Notes: a model not told the origin generated them from the letters alone. Shown: positions 42,630 through 52,849, counted from the stretch's first letter. The stretch is 64,000 nt of DNA from Lachnospiraceae bacterium (GCA_015057085.1 SVFB01000036.1:1-64000); one strand, 5' to 3'. Numbers and translations: made by a program.

Positions 42630-43421
42630 ATGGCTAAGATAGAAGAATTTGCACAGGTGATTTCACAGAAATCGCTGGGAAGCAATATCTTTGATTTAAC
42701 ATTAAAAGCTCCGCAGATTGCTGCGGCTGCAAAAGCAGGACAGTTTGTATCGGTCTATACAAACAATGCTGCAAAATTGTTGCCGAGACCAATTAGCCTC
42801 TGCGGTTTTGATTCGAAAGAAGGAACACTTCGTCTGGTTTATCGTGTAACCGGAGAGCATACAGGAACAGAAGAATTTTCACGATTAAAAGAGGGCGATA
42901 CCATTCGACTGCTGGGACCGTTAGGAAATGGATTTGTAATCGAAGAAGGCAAAAAGGCCCTTGTCATCGGTGGCGGAATCGGCGTGCCTCCGATGCTTCA
43001 GCTTGCAAAGGCAATCAATGACTGCAATTGCCGGACCCCGATGGAAATTGTAATGGGCTATCGTGATGACAATACGTTTCTTTTGGATGAATTTCAAGAG
43101 CAGGGCGCATGCTTCATCTCTTCTGACAATGGTGCAGTCGGCACAAAGGGAACGGTTGTGGATGCCATTCGTGAAAACGGCTTAACTGCTGATGTGATTT
43201 ATGCATGTGGCCCGAAACCGATGCTTCGTGCACTGCGTGATTATGCGAACGAGAATGGAATTACCTGCTATGTTTCCATGGAAGAGCGTATGGCCTGCGG
43301 AATCGGTGCATGTCTGGCCTGTGTATGCAACAGTACGGATACCGATGACCATTCTAAGGTGAAGAACAAGCGTGTCTGCGCCGATGGACCGGTCTTCCTA
43401 GCTAACGAAATCGAACTGTAG
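42630..43421 (+). CDS. pyrK: Dihydroorotate dehydrogenase electron-transfer subunit
   Basis: 263 residues. It carries FAD and a [2Fe-2S] cluster and passes electrons from orotate formation to NAD. The FAD-binding RPISLCGF and NAD-binding GGGIGVPPM segments are present, and cluster cysteines are seen at 223, 228, 231 and 250 (MACGIGACLAC then RVCADGPVF). It pairs with pyrD, which starts 14 bases later. Confidence 0.95.
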   Translation: MAKIEEFAQVISQKSLGSNIFDLTLKAPQIAAAAKAGQFVSVYTNNAAKLLPRPISLCGFDSKEGTLRLVYRVTGEHTGTEEFSRLKEGDTIRLLGPLGNGFVIEEGKKALVIGGGIGVPPMLQLAKAINDCNCRTPMEIVMGYRDDNTFLLDEFQEQGACFISSDNGAVGTKGTVVDAIRENGLTADVIYACGPKPMLRALRDYANENGITCYVSMEERMACGIGACLACVCNSTDTDDHSKVKNKRVCADGPVFLANEIEL

Positions 43422-43435
43422 AAAGGGACTAAAAT

Positions 43436-44353
43436 ATGTCAGATGTAAAAATCAATACTGCAGTGGATTTCTGCGGTATTCAAATGAAAAATCCGATTAC
43501 GGTCGCATCCGGAACCTTTGGAAGCGGTATGGAATTTGATGAACTGGTGGATTTAAATAAGCTTGGCGCTGTTACCACAAAGGGTGTTGCAAATCAGCCA
43601 TGGGCCGGAAATCCGACCCCTCGCGTTGCGGAAACTTCTGCAGGTATGCTCAATGCCATCGGTCTTCAAAATCCGGGAATTGATACCTTTATTCAGCGAG
43701 ATTTGGCCTTTTTAGAGAAATATGATACAAAGATTATCGTGAATGTCTGTGGCCATAGCGAAGAAGAATATGTGGATGTGGTAGAGCGTTTGCGCGATAC
43801 CAACGCAGACCTTCTCGAAATCAATATTTCCTGTCCGAATGTAAAAGAAGGCGGAATTGCTTTTGGTCAGGACCCAAAGCAGGCTGAGCATATTACACGT
43901 TTATTAAAGGATCGGGCAAAGCAACCAATCATAATGAAGTTAAGCCCGAATGTTACGGATATTGCTGAAATGGCCCGTGCTTGTGAAGCCGGTGGTGCAG
44001 ATGCGGTATCCTTAATCAATACATTGACCGGTATGAAAATTGATGTCCATCGCAGAACCTTTGCATTGGCAAATAAGACCGGCGGAATGAGCGGTCCGGC
44101 TGTTCATCCAATTGCGGTTCGCATGGTTTATCAGGTGGCTTCGGCAATCAAACTTCCGATTATCGGAATGGGCGGCGTCGCTTCGACTGAAGATGCGCTA
44201 GAGATGATTTTGGCAGGCGCAACCATGGTTTCTGTGGGCACTGCAAATTTCTTTGATCCGAAGATTACGGAGAAAATTGTAGCAGGAATCGAGGATTATA
44301 TGAGAACCTATCATATTTCCGATATCAAAGATTTGATAGGAGCGGTTCGCTAG
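43436..44353 (+). CDS. pyrD: Dihydroorotate dehydrogenase, catalytic subunit (type 1B)
   Basis: 305 residues. FMN-dependent oxidation of dihydroorotate to orotate. Catalytic Cys133 is in EINISCPNVKEGGIAFGQ, and the FMN region is MGGVASTEDALEMILAGATMVSVGT. Presence of pyrK makes it the NAD-linked type B enzyme. Confidence 0.95.
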   Translation: MSDVKINTAVDFCGIQMKNPITVASGTFGSGMEFDELVDLNKLGAVTTKGVANQPWAGNPTPRVAETSAGMLNAIGLQNPGIDTFIQRDLAFLEKYDTKIIVNVCGHSEEEYVDVVERLRDTNADLLEINISCPNVKEGGIAFGQDPKQAEHITRLLKDRAKQPIIMKLSPNVTDIAEMARACEAGGADAVSLINTLTGMKIDVHRRTFALANKTGGMSGPAVHPIAVRMVYQVASAIKLPIIGMGGVASTEDALEMILAGATMVSVGTANFFDPKITEKIVAGIEDYMRTYHISDIKDLIGAVR

Positions 44354-44371
44354 ACGTAAGAGAGAGATGGG

Positions 44372-45016
44372 ATGAGATTAGATACACGAATTACAGAGAT
44401 TTCTGATGGAAAACTCTATGATGCAGCAGACATGGTGCGCATTGGATGCCATGATTGTGAAGGTTGCTCGGAGTGTTGCAAAGGAATGGGAGATACCATT
44501 TTGTTAGATCCATATGATATCCATCGGATGACAAAGGGATTAAACAAAAAATTCGAACAGTTATTATTAGAACAAAAAGTAGATATGCATGTGGAAGATG
44601 GCTTGATTTTGCCGCATTTGCGCATGAACGCCGAAGGGGCTTGCAGATTTTTGAATGATGCTGGTCGTTGCAGTATTCATGCAAATCGTCCGGGCATCTG
44701 CAGGCTATTTCCGTTGGGACGTCAATATGATGAGGATAAGGTTTCATATTTCGTCTTAAAGGATGGTTGCCCGGCAACCAATCGAACCAAGATGAAGCTG
44801 GAGAAATGGCTGGATACACCAAATCTAAAAGAATATGAAAACTATTTGGTAGCTTGGCATAATCTGACGAAGAAATTGCGTGCAGAGCTTGCTGAAAATC
44901 AGGATGAAACATATCAAAAGCAGGTTAGTACCCTGTTTCTTCAGTTGTTTTTTATTCGGCCTTACGGAGAAGATTTCTTTACTGATTTTTATGAGAGAAA
45001 GAACCTTTTAGGATAA
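44372..45016 (+). CDS. YkgJ-family cysteine-cluster protein
   Basis: 214 residues. Eight or so cysteines arranged as CHDCEGCSECC near residues 27-37 and CRFLNDAGRCSIHANRPGICRLFPLG near 91-116 form the zinc- or iron-binding cluster of the YkgJ/UPF0153 family. Biochemical role is unknown. It starts 18 bases after pyrD and may be cotranscribed. GAGAGAGATGGG precedes the ATG. Confidence 0.85.
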   Translation: MRLDTRITEISDGKLYDAADMVRIGCHDCEGCSECCKGMGDTILLDPYDIHRMTKGLNKKFEQLLLEQKVDMHVEDGLILPHLRMNAEGACRFLNDAGRCSIHANRPGICRLFPLGRQYDEDKVSYFVLKDGCPATNRTKMKLEKWLDTPNLKEYENYLVAWHNLTKKLRAELAENQDETYQKQVSTLFLQLFFIRPYGEDFFTDFYERKNLLG

Positions 45017-45072
45017 AAGTTGAAAAATCATAAACAAATGAGATATGATAGAAAAAAACAAGGAGTGATAAT

Positions 45073-45444
45073 ATGGCAAACAGAGAAGAGTTAATCAAAG
45101 AATTGTATTCCAATATTGTTGGAGATGCGCCGACTCCAAAGGATGATGGACATAGATATCACGCAGATACCAATACGTTAACAACAGGAAAGACAATCGA
45201 ATTGACGGAGTCCAATCATCGTCATGAAATCGGATTGGAAAAAGAGCAGTATGCAGAGATTATGATGGGCGTACGCGATTACTTCCTGTGCAAAGATACA
45301 GACTTCCAGGTTGGCGATGTGATTGCATTTCGTGAGACAGCCGGTTTTCAGTTGACAGGAAATGATTCTCTTAGAACCATTAAGTATGTAGAGCGCAATC
45401 GCGATGGTTTGAAGGACGGATATTGCATTGTAAGCTGGAAATAA
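45073..45444 (+). CDS. Small protein with a DUF3850/ASCH-like segment
   Basis: 123 residues. The middle and end (residues about 42-120) resemble the DUF3850 fold related to ASCH/PUA RNA-binding domains: HRHEIGLEKEQYAEIMMGVRDYF, then FQVGDVIAFRETAGFQLTG and a final GLKDGYCIVSW. The usual lysine-rich front motif is weak, so the assignment is tentative. Its AAGGAG is 10 bases from the ATG. A terminator follows. Confidence 0.6.
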   Translation: MANREELIKELYSNIVGDAPTPKDDGHRYHADTNTLTTGKTIELTESNHRHEIGLEKEQYAEIMMGVRDYFLCKDTDFQVGDVIAFRETAGFQLTGNDSLRTIKYVERNRDGLKDGYCIVSWK

Positions 45445-45462
45445 TAATTTAAAAATTTTTTT

Positions 45463-45506
45463 AAAAAAGAGAAAAATTTTTCGAAAGATGAATTTTTCTC
45501 TTTTTT
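45463..45506 (+). terminator. Terminator after the DUF3850-like gene
   Basis: AAAAAAGAGAAAAATT (45463-45478) pairs with AATTTTTCTCTTTTTT (45491-45506). The A- and T-runs on both sides make it potentially bidirectional. Confidence 0.88.
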
Positions 45507-45566
45507 GTTTAATAAAGCAAGTTGCATAAAAAAATAAGTGTGATATCAAATAAAATCGTCGCTCTT

Positions 45567-45611
45567 ATTTTCGGGCTTCTTCTTCCCAAGAACCCGAAAC
45601 TGTGCTAAACT
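45567..45611 (+). promoter_or_regulatory. pyrE leader: hairpin and promoter candidate
   Basis: TTTCGGG and CCCGAAA enclose TTCTT and AAGAA, giving a stem with one bulged C between about 45567 and 45598. A likely promoter overlaps it (TTCCCA, 17 bases, TAAACT). Further on, TGTGCA occurs twice near 45625-45640. No PyrR-type attenuator is seen. Confidence 0.4.
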
Positions 45612-45660
45612 ACAAGGGAAATTGTGCAAATGATGTGCACATATAAAGAAGGAGAATACC

Positions 45661-46341
45661 ATGGAACAGTATAAGTCAGAGTTTATTGAATTTATGATAG
45701 AAAGTGATGTATTAAAGTTTGGAGATTTTACCCTTAAGAGTGGGAGAAAGTCTCCGTTTTTTATGAATGCAGGCGCATATGTAACCGGTGCGCAGTTGAA
45801 ACGTCTCGGAGAATATTATGCAAAAGCAATTCATGATTGCTATGGAGATGACTTTGATGTGCTCTTCGGACCGGCATACAAAGGAATTCCGCTTGCAGTT
45901 GTAACAGCCATCGCATACAGCGAACTTTATGGAAAAGAAGTACGCTATTGCTCAGATAGAAAAGAAGAAAAAGATCATGGCGCAGACAAGGGAAGCTTCC
46001 TTGGTACAAAGTTAAAAGACGGCGATCGCGTAATCATGATTGAAGATGTGACCACCTCCGGTAAATCAATGGAAGAAACCGTGCCAAAGGTAAAGGGTGC
46101 TGCAGATGTGACCATCGTAGGTTTGATGGTTTCATTGAATCGTATGGAAGTCGGACTTGGTGGAAAAGTATCTGCTTTGGACGAAATCAAAGAGAAATAT
46201 GGTTTTGAAGGCAATGCCATTGTAACAATGGAAGAAGTAGTAGAATGCCTGTACAACAGAGATTGCCAGGGCAGAGTGGTAATTGATGATGCTTTAAAGG
46301 CTTCCATCGATGCTTACTACGAACAGTATGGTTGCCACTAG
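45661..46341 (+). CDS. pyrE: Orotate phosphoribosyltransferase
   Basis: 226 residues. It joins orotate and PRPP to give OMP. The PRPP motif is VIMIEDVTTSGKSMEE and the orotate region is LKSGRKSPFFMNAG; the KEEKDHG loop is also present. It is separated from the pyrF-K-D genes by two other genes and a terminator. Confidence 0.95.
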   Translation: MEQYKSEFIEFMIESDVLKFGDFTLKSGRKSPFFMNAGAYVTGAQLKRLGEYYAKAIHDCYGDDFDVLFGPAYKGIPLAVVTAIAYSELYGKEVRYCSDRKEEKDHGADKGSFLGTKLKDGDRVIMIEDVTTSGKSMEETVPKVKGAADVTIVGLMVSLNRMEVGLGGKVSALDEIKEKYGFEGNAIVTMEEVVECLYNRDCQGRVVIDDALKASIDAYYEQYGCH

Positions 46342-46810
46342 ACCATGCAATAGAGACAGAAGACGCACAATCATTGGGGTTTGTATTTTCATCGTTTATT
46401 TAATGTTTCTGTTTTATTTTTTGTTTTTTGCTGAGGCGATGGGGAGAGGCCCAAAAGGAGAATATCGCTATAATCTGACTCTGCTCAAGGAGATTAAGCG
46501 ATTCTGGAATCATATTGATATCATAGGATGGAAGGCGTTTCTGTTAAATGTATTCGGGAATGTAATAGCCTTTGTACCATTTGGATTTTTCTTTCCGATG
46601 CTGATGAAAAAGACAAAAAGCATATTGCTGACCACGTTGACAGGATTTTGTTTCAGTCTCCTGGTGGAATCACTTCAATTATGTTTGAGACTTGGAATCT
46701 TCGATGTGGATGATATGCTTTTAAACACCATCGGTACGTTTGTAGGAGCAGTGGTTTATGCAATCGCTCACCGGGTGTGGAACAAATATAGATCCGTGGA
46801 GAATGAATAA
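46310..46810 (+). CDS. VanZ-like membrane protein
   Basis: 166 residues with about four membrane helices and the family pattern NVFGNVIAFVPFGFFFPML, then LLVESLQLCLRLGIFDVDDMLLNTIGTFVGA. Function in this family is poorly known; some members affect teicoplanin tolerance. The frame overlaps the end of pyrE by 32 bases. The start is uncertain: 46310 has AAAGG upstream, 46328 is an alternative. Stop overlaps the next start (TAATG). Confidence 0.85.
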   Translation: MLTTNSMVATRPCNRDRRRTIIGVCIFIVYLMFLFYFLFFAEAMGRGPKGEYRYNLTLLKEIKRFWNHIDIIGWKAFLLNVFGNVIAFVPFGFFFPMLMKKTKSILLTTLTGFCFSLLVESLQLCLRLGIFDVDDMLLNTIGTFVGAVVYAIAHRVWNKYRSVENE

Positions 46811-47133
46811 TGCCATTTCGCAAAAAAAATCGGTTTAAATTTACAGAGAAAACGCAATCGAAAAAAGGAATTGTTGCCTTATGTGTGGCAGGCGTTCTGT
46901 TGCTGTTGTATATCATCATGATTTATCTTGCCTATCGGGCAAAGGGACAGCTTTCGACTTATTATGGAAGTGTGGGAATTTTGGCAATTCTGATATTATT
47001 AGTCAATCTTGTAGTTTCTTTTCAGAGCACAAGAGAAGAGAATTCATTTCAGTTAATCCCGCACATCGCGTTGATTGCGACAATTCTTGCAGGAGTTTGC
47101 TGGATCGGCACATTTGTGCTTGGAATGCGTTGA
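46810..47133 (+). CDS. Small membrane protein of unknown function
   Basis: 107 residues with a basic N-terminus and three predicted membrane helices (about 20-42, 52-72, 83-105). It follows the VanZ-like gene with a one-base overlap. I do not recognise the family for certain. Confidence 0.75.
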   Translation: MPFRKKNRFKFTEKTQSKKGIVALCVAGVLLLLYIIMIYLAYRAKGQLSTYYGSVGILAILILLVNLVVSFQSTREENSFQLIPHIALIATILAGVCWIGTFVLGMR

Positions 47134-47170
47134 TAAAATTTTAAGGGAAAATTATCATAAAGGAAAAATT

Positions 47171-49228
47171 ATGAACTACTACGAATTTAACAAAAAAAAT
47201 AACGAAGAGTATAAAGAACGCTTTGAACTTGTTTCAGAGCGATTGAAAGAGATTGCGGCAAATCCGGAAATAAAAGCTCCGTATGATGCTTATTTCAAAA
47301 AAGTTGCAAGCTTTTCATTGGAATTAAAGAAGGTTGCGGAAGGAGTCTTGGAGAATCCTGATTATGCAGCAGGTGACAAGGGAAGAGAACTCAATGAAAC
47401 CATCTTTATCAATGAATTAAGAGGAAAGAATTATGAGACAAGTTTCTTTAATCCAACCTATTGCGTAAAGGAACTTGGCCAGGAGCTTGGCGGTGCCTGT
47501 GCAGCAGTATACGCTTTATTCCGCAAAGATATTAGCGGTGTATATCAGGGCGATTACAGAAGTCTTTGTTTACATTCAGAACTTTTGGTGGAATTGTATG
47601 TGATTTTAATGGACGATGATGCGACAGCGGAGCAGTTTATCGAAGCAATTTCATCCTTTATGCATGACAATATCGAATTTGAGATGGAGAATCTTGTATC
47701 AGCAAGATTTGGTAGAAATGCAGATTTGAATCGTACGATTTTGATGGAATCAGATTTATCAAATTCAGATTTCCTTTACAAATACGGACAGCATATCAGC
47801 GACAATGAACTAAAGATTTTTGAATTTTTAAAGAATATGTCGCAGGAAGAACTTCAGTCAATGGCTGATACTTATACAGAAGGTTTCCGTCTTGGTTTTA
47901 TCGCATGCAATAAGCCATTGGAAAAGAAGAATCTGGTAGAAGTGATGTATCCGATTGGATTTGAGCCGATGGTTCGTCTGGCGGTCAAAAACTTTGAAAA
48001 GATGAATCTTTACTCAAGATGTATTGCGATATCCACCCCATTAAACAAGCAGTATGTTAACGATCATGGTTATAAAGCTACATTGCCGGAAGGTGATAAG
48101 GATATGGCTCTCTGGTTGGATAAATCTTATGTGGAGAGACAGGAAGAGTTTTATAAGAAAGCATTAGAAAGTTATAAGGAAGAAGCTGCAAAATATGCAG
48201 GTCCTGCGGTAATTGAGACTTTCGGAGAGGTTCCCTTTGAACCGGAAAGCCGCGAGGCAAATCTAAAGATGAGTGCAAAGCAGCAGGAACTTGCAGTTAC
48301 ACTTATTTCCGCAAAGCAGCGTTTGTTGAATCAATATATTCATGGAGAAGAGAGAAGTTTTACAATTATCTCTTATCCAATTCCGGAAATCGGAGATAAA
48401 TTCAGTGAAATCTTTGCAGAGACAGTTAAGGTAAACACCTTAGATTACAAGAAATATCAGAGCATTCAGCAGAAGTTGATAGATGTCCTAGATACTGCAG
48501 ATCATGTGCATGTGCTGGGAAAGGGCGAAAACAAAACCGATATCACAGTTAAGATTCATGAATTGAAGAATCCAAGTAAGGAAACGGCTTTTGAAAACTG
48601 TGTTGCGGATGTAAATATTCCGGTTGGTGAAGTATTTACCTCTCCTGTTTTGGAGGGCACAAACGGAAAGCTGCATGTGACTCAGGTTTATCTTGAGGGT
48701 CGCAATTTCTTAAATCTCGAAATTGATTTTAAGGATGGTATGATTTGCGATTATACCTGCACCAATTTTGAGGATGAAAAAGAATGCAAGCGCTATATCG
48801 AGGATGAGATTTTATATAATCATGAGAGTCTTCCAATCGGTGAGTTTGCAATCGGTACAAATACAACTGCATATCGCATGGGAATCGAATATGGAATCCA
48901 GGATAAACTCCCAATCTTAATTGCAGAGAAAACGGGTCCGCATTTTGCAGTAGGCGATACCTGTTATACCTATGATGAAGACAATGAGACCTTTAATCCT
49001 GACGGAAAGGCCATTGTAGCGAGAGATAATTCTGTTTCTATTCTTCGCAAAACTGATATTTCTAAAGCATATTTTAATTGTCATACCGATATTACCATCC
49101 CGTACAATGAGTTAAAGAGCATTGTAGCAATTGCAAAGGATGGAACCGAAACTCCGATTATTTTGGACGGTCGTTTCGTAGTGCCGGGAACAGAAGAATT
49201 AAATGTGCCATTAGAAGGATTGCTATAA
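47171..49228 (+). CDS. Aminopeptidase, M29-like with a long N-terminal extension
   Basis: 685 residues. The C-terminal 390 or so match AmpS/PepS (M29) metallo-aminopeptidases: LGKGENKTDI, a metal-ligand glutamate in DVNIPVGEVFTSPVLEG, IGTNTTAYRMG and AEKTGPHFAVGDTCY with the metal-binding histidine. The first 280 or so residues are not part of usual M29 enzymes (about 410 residues) and have no clear domain. No signal peptide, so probably cytoplasmic peptide breakdown. ATG 47171 with AAAGGA is preferred over an upstream in-frame start at 47075 inside the previous gene. Confidence 0.82.
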   Translation: MNYYEFNKKNNEEYKERFELVSERLKEIAANPEIKAPYDAYFKKVASFSLELKKVAEGVLENPDYAAGDKGRELNETIFINELRGKNYETSFFNPTYCVKELGQELGGACAAVYALFRKDISGVYQGDYRSLCLHSELLVELYVILMDDDATAEQFIEAISSFMHDNIEFEMENLVSARFGRNADLNRTILMESDLSNSDFLYKYGQHISDNELKIFEFLKNMSQEELQSMADTYTEGFRLGFIACNKPLEKKNLVEVMYPIGFEPMVRLAVKNFEKMNLYSRCIAISTPLNKQYVNDHGYKATLPEGDKDMALWLDKSYVERQEEFYKKALESYKEEAAKYAGPAVIETFGEVPFEPESREANLKMSAKQQELAVTLISAKQRLLNQYIHGEERSFTIISYPIPEIGDKFSEIFAETVKVNTLDYKKYQSIQQKLIDVLDTADHVHVLGKGENKTDITVKIHELKNPSKETAFENCVADVNIPVGEVFTSPVLEGTNGKLHVTQVYLEGRNFLNLEIDFKDGMICDYTCTNFEDEKECKRYIEDEILYNHESLPIGEFAIGTNTTAYRMGIEYGIQDKLPILIAEKTGPHFAVGDTCYTYDEDNETFNPDGKAIVARDNSVSILRKTDISKAYFNCHTDITIPYNELKSIVAIAKDGTETPIILDGRFVVPGTEELNVPLEGLL

Positions 49229-49310
49229 TCGTTATATACTTCGTTGGAATCGCATACCCAAATGCGCCAAAATAAATCAGTCACGAAAAGAGTAATAAAG
49301 GAGAGAAATC

Positions 49311-49823
49311 ATGCCACAGGTAGGAATTGTAATGGGCTCTGATTCAGATATGCCCGTAATGGCGAAAGCCGCAGACATTTTGGACAAGTTAGGTGTCAGT
49401 TATGAGATGACTATTATCTCAGCACACAGAGAACCGGATGTGTTCTTTGAGTATGCCAAGTCCGCGGAAGAAAGAGGTTTTAAAGTTATTATTGCAGGAG
49501 CTGGTATGGCAGCTCATTTACCTGGCATGTGTGCAGCAATCTTTCCGCTTCCGGTCATCGGAATCCCGATGCATACCACATCCCTTGGAGGAAGAGATTC
49601 CTTGTACAGCATTGTTCAGATGCCAAGCGGAATTCCGGTTGCAACCGTAGCAATCAACGGCGGTGCGAATGCCGGTCTTCTTGCAGCTAAAATCCTTGCA
49701 ACTTCAGATGCAGCGCTTTTGGAAAAGTTAAAAGCCTATTCGAAAGAGTTAAAGGAACAGGTGGAAGCAAAAGACGCAAAGTTGAAAGAAGTTGGTTACA
49801 AAGAGTATTTAGCAAACAAATAG
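49311..49823 (+). CDS. purE: N5-carboxyaminoimidazole ribonucleotide mutase
   Basis: 170 residues, class I PurE. Motifs GSDSDMPVM, SAHREPD and AGAGMAAHLPGM are typical. It interconverts N5-CAIR and CAIR in purine synthesis. No purK lies next to it. It leads a purE-M-N-D run. Confidence 0.95.
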   Translation: MPQVGIVMGSDSDMPVMAKAADILDKLGVSYEMTIISAHREPDVFFEYAKSAEERGFKVIIAGAGMAAHLPGMCAAIFPLPVIGIPMHTTSLGGRDSLYSIVQMPSGIPVATVAINGGANAGLLAAKILATSDAALLEKLKAYSKELKEQVEAKDAKLKEVGYKEYLANK

Positions 49824-49855
49824 GCAATGAGTCTGTAGTATAGGAGGAATTATAA

Positions 49856-50881
49856 ATGGATTACAAGTCATCCGGTGTAGATATCGAAGCAGGATACGAG
49901 TCAGTAGAATTAATGAAGAAGTTCGTAAAGAGAACTATGAGACCTGAAGTATTAGGCGGTCTCGGCGGATTCTCAGGCGCTTTTTCTTTGGAAAAGATTA
50001 AGGATATGGAGGAGCCGGTTCTTCTCTCAGGAACAGATGGATGTGGTACAAAGGTTAAGCTTGCCATGATTTTGGACAAGCATGATACCATCGGAATTGA
50101 TGCAGTAGCTATGTGTGTAAACGATGTGGCATGTGCAGGTGGAGAGCCTTTATTCTTCTTGGATTATATTGCTTGTGGCAAGAATTATCCGGAAAAAATT
50201 GCAACCATCGTCAGCGGTGTGGCTGAAGGTTGTGTGCAGTCTGATTGCGCTTTAATCGGAGGAGAAACTGCAGAGCATCCGGGACTTATGCCAGAAGATG
50301 ACTACGATTTAGCTGGTTTCGCAGTTGGCGTGGTAGACAAAAAAGATATTATCACAGGAAAAGAATTAAAGGATGGAGATGTGCTCATCGGCATGGCTTC
50401 TACCGGTGTGCATTCCAATGGATTCTCTCTTGTGCGTAAGATTTTCCGTATGAACAAAGAAACTTTGGAGACCTATTTTGATGAACTCGGAACAACTCTT
50501 GGAGAGGCACTTCTCGCTCCAACCAGAATTTATGTAAAGGCATTGAAAGAAGTCAAAAATGCCGGTGTTCGTGTGAAGGCTTGCAGCCATATCACCGGTG
50601 GTGGTTTCTATGAGAATATTCCGCGTATGCTTCCGGAAGGAAAGCGTGCAGTTATCGAAAAAGGATCCTATCCAATCCCGCCAATCTTTACCATGATGCA
50701 GCGCGAAGGAAATGTGGCTGAGGAAATGATGTACAACACCTATAATATGGGACTTGGAATGATTGTAGCAGTTGATCCTGCCGATGTTGATCGTGCGATG
50801 GAAGCCATGAAGGCAGCCGGAGATCATCCATATGTTGTTGGTAAAATTGTAGATGGTGAAAAGGGTGTTGATTTAGTATGA
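49856..50881 (+). CDS. purM: Phosphoribosylformylglycinamidine cyclo-ligase
   Basis: 341 residues. It closes the imidazole ring to give AIR, using ATP. Motifs: [61 protein letters not shown] and [14 protein letters not shown]. The stop overlaps the purN start by 4 bases (ATGA). Confidence 0.95.
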   Translation: MDYKSSGVDIEAGYESVELMKKFVKRTMRPEVLGGLGGFSGAFSLEKIKDMEEPVLLSGTDGCGTKVKLAMILDKHDTIGIDAVAMCVNDVACAGGEPLFFLDYIACGKNYPEKIATIVSGVAEGCVQSDCALIGGETAEHPGLMPEDDYDLAGFAVGVVDKKDIITGKELKDGDVLIGMASTGVHSNGFSLVRKIFRMNKETLETYFDELGTTLGEALLAPTRIYVKALKEVKNAGVRVKACSHITGGGFYENIPRMLPEGKRAVIEKGSYPIPPIFTMMQREGNVAEEMMYNTYNMGLGMIVAVDPADVDRAMEAMKAAGDHPYVVGKIVDGEKGVDLV

Positions 50882-51501
50882 GAATAGCAGTATGCGTTTC
50901 AGGTGGCGGAACCAATCTTCAGGCCATCATCGATGCCATTGAGGCAGGAACAGTTACCAATACCGAAATTGCGGTTGTCATTGCAAACAATCCTGGTGCC
51001 TATGCTTTAGAGCGTGCAAAAAATCATGGAATTGAAGCTGTTTGCGTTTCGCCGAAATCCTTCGAAAGTCGCGATGCATTTAACCGGGCGTTGCTTGAGA
51101 CTGTGGATTCCTATCATGTGGATTTGATTGTTTTGGCAGGCTTTTTGGTTGTGATTCCGGAGGAAATGATTCGCCGCTATCGCAATCGTATTATCAATAT
51201 TCATCCATCTTTGATTCCTTCCTTCTGCGGAACAGGATTCTATGGATTGAAGGTGCATGAGGGTGCTTTGGCAAGAGGCGTAAAAGTGACCGGAGCGACC
51301 TGCCATTTCGTGGATGAAGGAACCGATACAGGCCCGATTATTTTGCAGAAAGCAGTGGAAGTATTGGAAAATGATACGCCGGAGGTGCTTCAGCGTCGTG
51401 TGATGGAGCAGGCCGAGTGGATTATCATGCCAAAGGCAATTGATTTGATTGCCAATGGAAAAGTATCTGTTTCTGATGGAAAAGTACATATCGAAAACTA
51501 G
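50878..51501 (+). CDS. purN: Phosphoribosylglycinamide formyltransferase
   Basis: 207 residues. It transfers a formyl group from 10-formyltetrahydrofolate to GAR. The catalytic set is in [18 protein letters not shown] (Asn, His) and [11 protein letters not shown] (Asp). The formyl-loop reads [13 protein letters not shown], a less common variant. Confidence 0.94.
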   Translation: MRIAVCVSGGGTNLQAIIDAIEAGTVTNTEIAVVIANNPGAYALERAKNHGIEAVCVSPKSFESRDAFNRALLETVDSYHVDLIVLAGFLVVIPEEMIRRYRNRIINIHPSLIPSFCGTGFYGLKVHEGALARGVKVTGATCHFVDEGTDTGPIILQKAVEVLENDTPEVLQRRVMEQAEWIIMPKAIDLIANGKVSVSDGKVHIEN

Positions 51502-51538
51502 GGCAATGGATTTTTTGAAATTCAGGAAGGATTAGACA

Positions 51539-52813
51539 ATGAAAGTATTAGTAGTTGGAAGCGGTGGACGTGAGCATGCAATTGTAACAGCAGTCGCAAA
51601 AAGTCCACGTGTAGATAAGATTTATTGTGCACCGGGCAATGCGGGAATTGCTGCACTTGCAGAATGCGTCAATATCGGTGCAATGGAATTTGATAAACTG
51701 CTTGCATTTGCAAAAGAAAATGCAATTGATTTCACAATCATAGGAATGGACGATCCGTTGGTTGGCGGAATTGTAGATTTATTTGAAGCAGAAGGTTTAA
51801 AGGTATTTGGCCCACGCAAAAATGCTGCAATCCTCGAGGGATCAAAGGCTTTCTCTAAGGATTTGATGAAGAAATATCATATTCCGACAGCTGCCTATGA
51901 AAACTTTACGGATCCTGAAGCCGCACTGAAATATCTCGAGACAGCAAAGATGCCAATCGTATTAAAGGCAGATGGTTTAGCTCTTGGAAAGGGCGTTTTG
52001 ATTTGCGAAACACTTGAAGAGGCAAAAGCCGGTGTAAAGGAAATCATGGAGGACAAGAAATTCGGAACTGCCGGAAATACTATGGTAGTAGAAGAATTTA
52101 TGACCGGCCGTGAAGTATCTGTACTTTCCTTTGTAGACGGAAAGACAGTTAAGATTATGGATTCTGCTCAGGATCATAAGAGAGCAGGAGACGGAGATAC
52201 CGGATTAAATACAGGCGGTATGGGTAATTTCTCTCCGAGTCCGTTCTATACAAAGGAAGTGGATGAGTTTTGTCAAAAGAATATCTTCCAGCCGACTGTA
52301 GATGCAATGGCAGCTGAGGGAAGACCGTTTAAGGGTGTTATTTTCTTTGGCTTGATGTTGACTCCGGAAGGACCAAAGGTATTAGAATATAATGCACGTT
52401 TCGGTGATCCGGAAGCACAGGTTGTACTTCCAAGATTAAAGAATGACATCATTGATGTGATGGAAGCTTGTGTAGATGGAAAGTTAGACCAGATTGATTT
52501 ACAGTTTGAAGATCGCGCAACCGTATGCGTTGTGCTTGCTTCCGACGGTTATCCTGTAAAATATGAGAAGGGATTCCCGATTACCGGTTTGGAGAAGTTT
52601 GATTCCAAGAAGGATTATTATTGTTTCCATGCCGGAACCAAGTTTGATGAACAGGGCCGAATCGTTACAAACGGCGGTCGCGTTCTGGGTATAACCGCAA
52701 CTGCGGATACTTTAAAAGAAGCTCGTGCAAAAGCATACGAAGCAACTGAGTGGGTACAATTTGATAATAAATATATGCGTCACGATATCGGAAAAGCCAT
52801 CGACGAAGCATAA
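51539..52813 (+). CDS. purD: Phosphoribosylamine-glycine ligase
   Basis: 424 residues, ATP-grasp enzyme. Motifs: VVGSGGREHAI at the start, KADGLALGKGV, TGGMGNFSPSPFY and LEYNARFGDPEAQVV. It makes GAR from phosphoribosylamine and glycine. A terminator follows. Confidence 0.96.
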   Translation: MKVLVVGSGGREHAIVTAVAKSPRVDKIYCAPGNAGIAALAECVNIGAMEFDKLLAFAKENAIDFTIIGMDDPLVGGIVDLFEAEGLKVFGPRKNAAILEGSKAFSKDLMKKYHIPTAAYENFTDPEAALKYLETAKMPIVLKADGLALGKGVLICETLEEAKAGVKEIMEDKKFGTAGNTMVVEEFMTGREVSVLSFVDGKTVKIMDSAQDHKRAGDGDTGLNTGGMGNFSPSPFYTKEVDEFCQKNIFQPTVDAMAAEGRPFKGVIFFGLMLTPEGPKVLEYNARFGDPEAQVVLPRLKNDIIDVMEACVDGKLDQIDLQFEDRATVCVVLASDGYPVKYEKGFPITGLEKFDSKKDYYCFHAGTKFDEQGRIVTNGGRVLGITATADTLKEARAKAYEATEWVQFDNKYMRHDIGKAIDEA

Positions 52814-52816
52814 AAA

Positions 52817-52849
52817 ATAGGCCGTATGACACAGAGTCTTACGGCCTAT
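52817..52849 (+). terminator. Terminator after purD
   Basis: ATAGGCCGTA and TACGGCCTAT pair, with GAC and GTC pairing further inside. The T-run is short and broken, so it may act as a stabilising or partial terminator. Confidence 0.75.
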
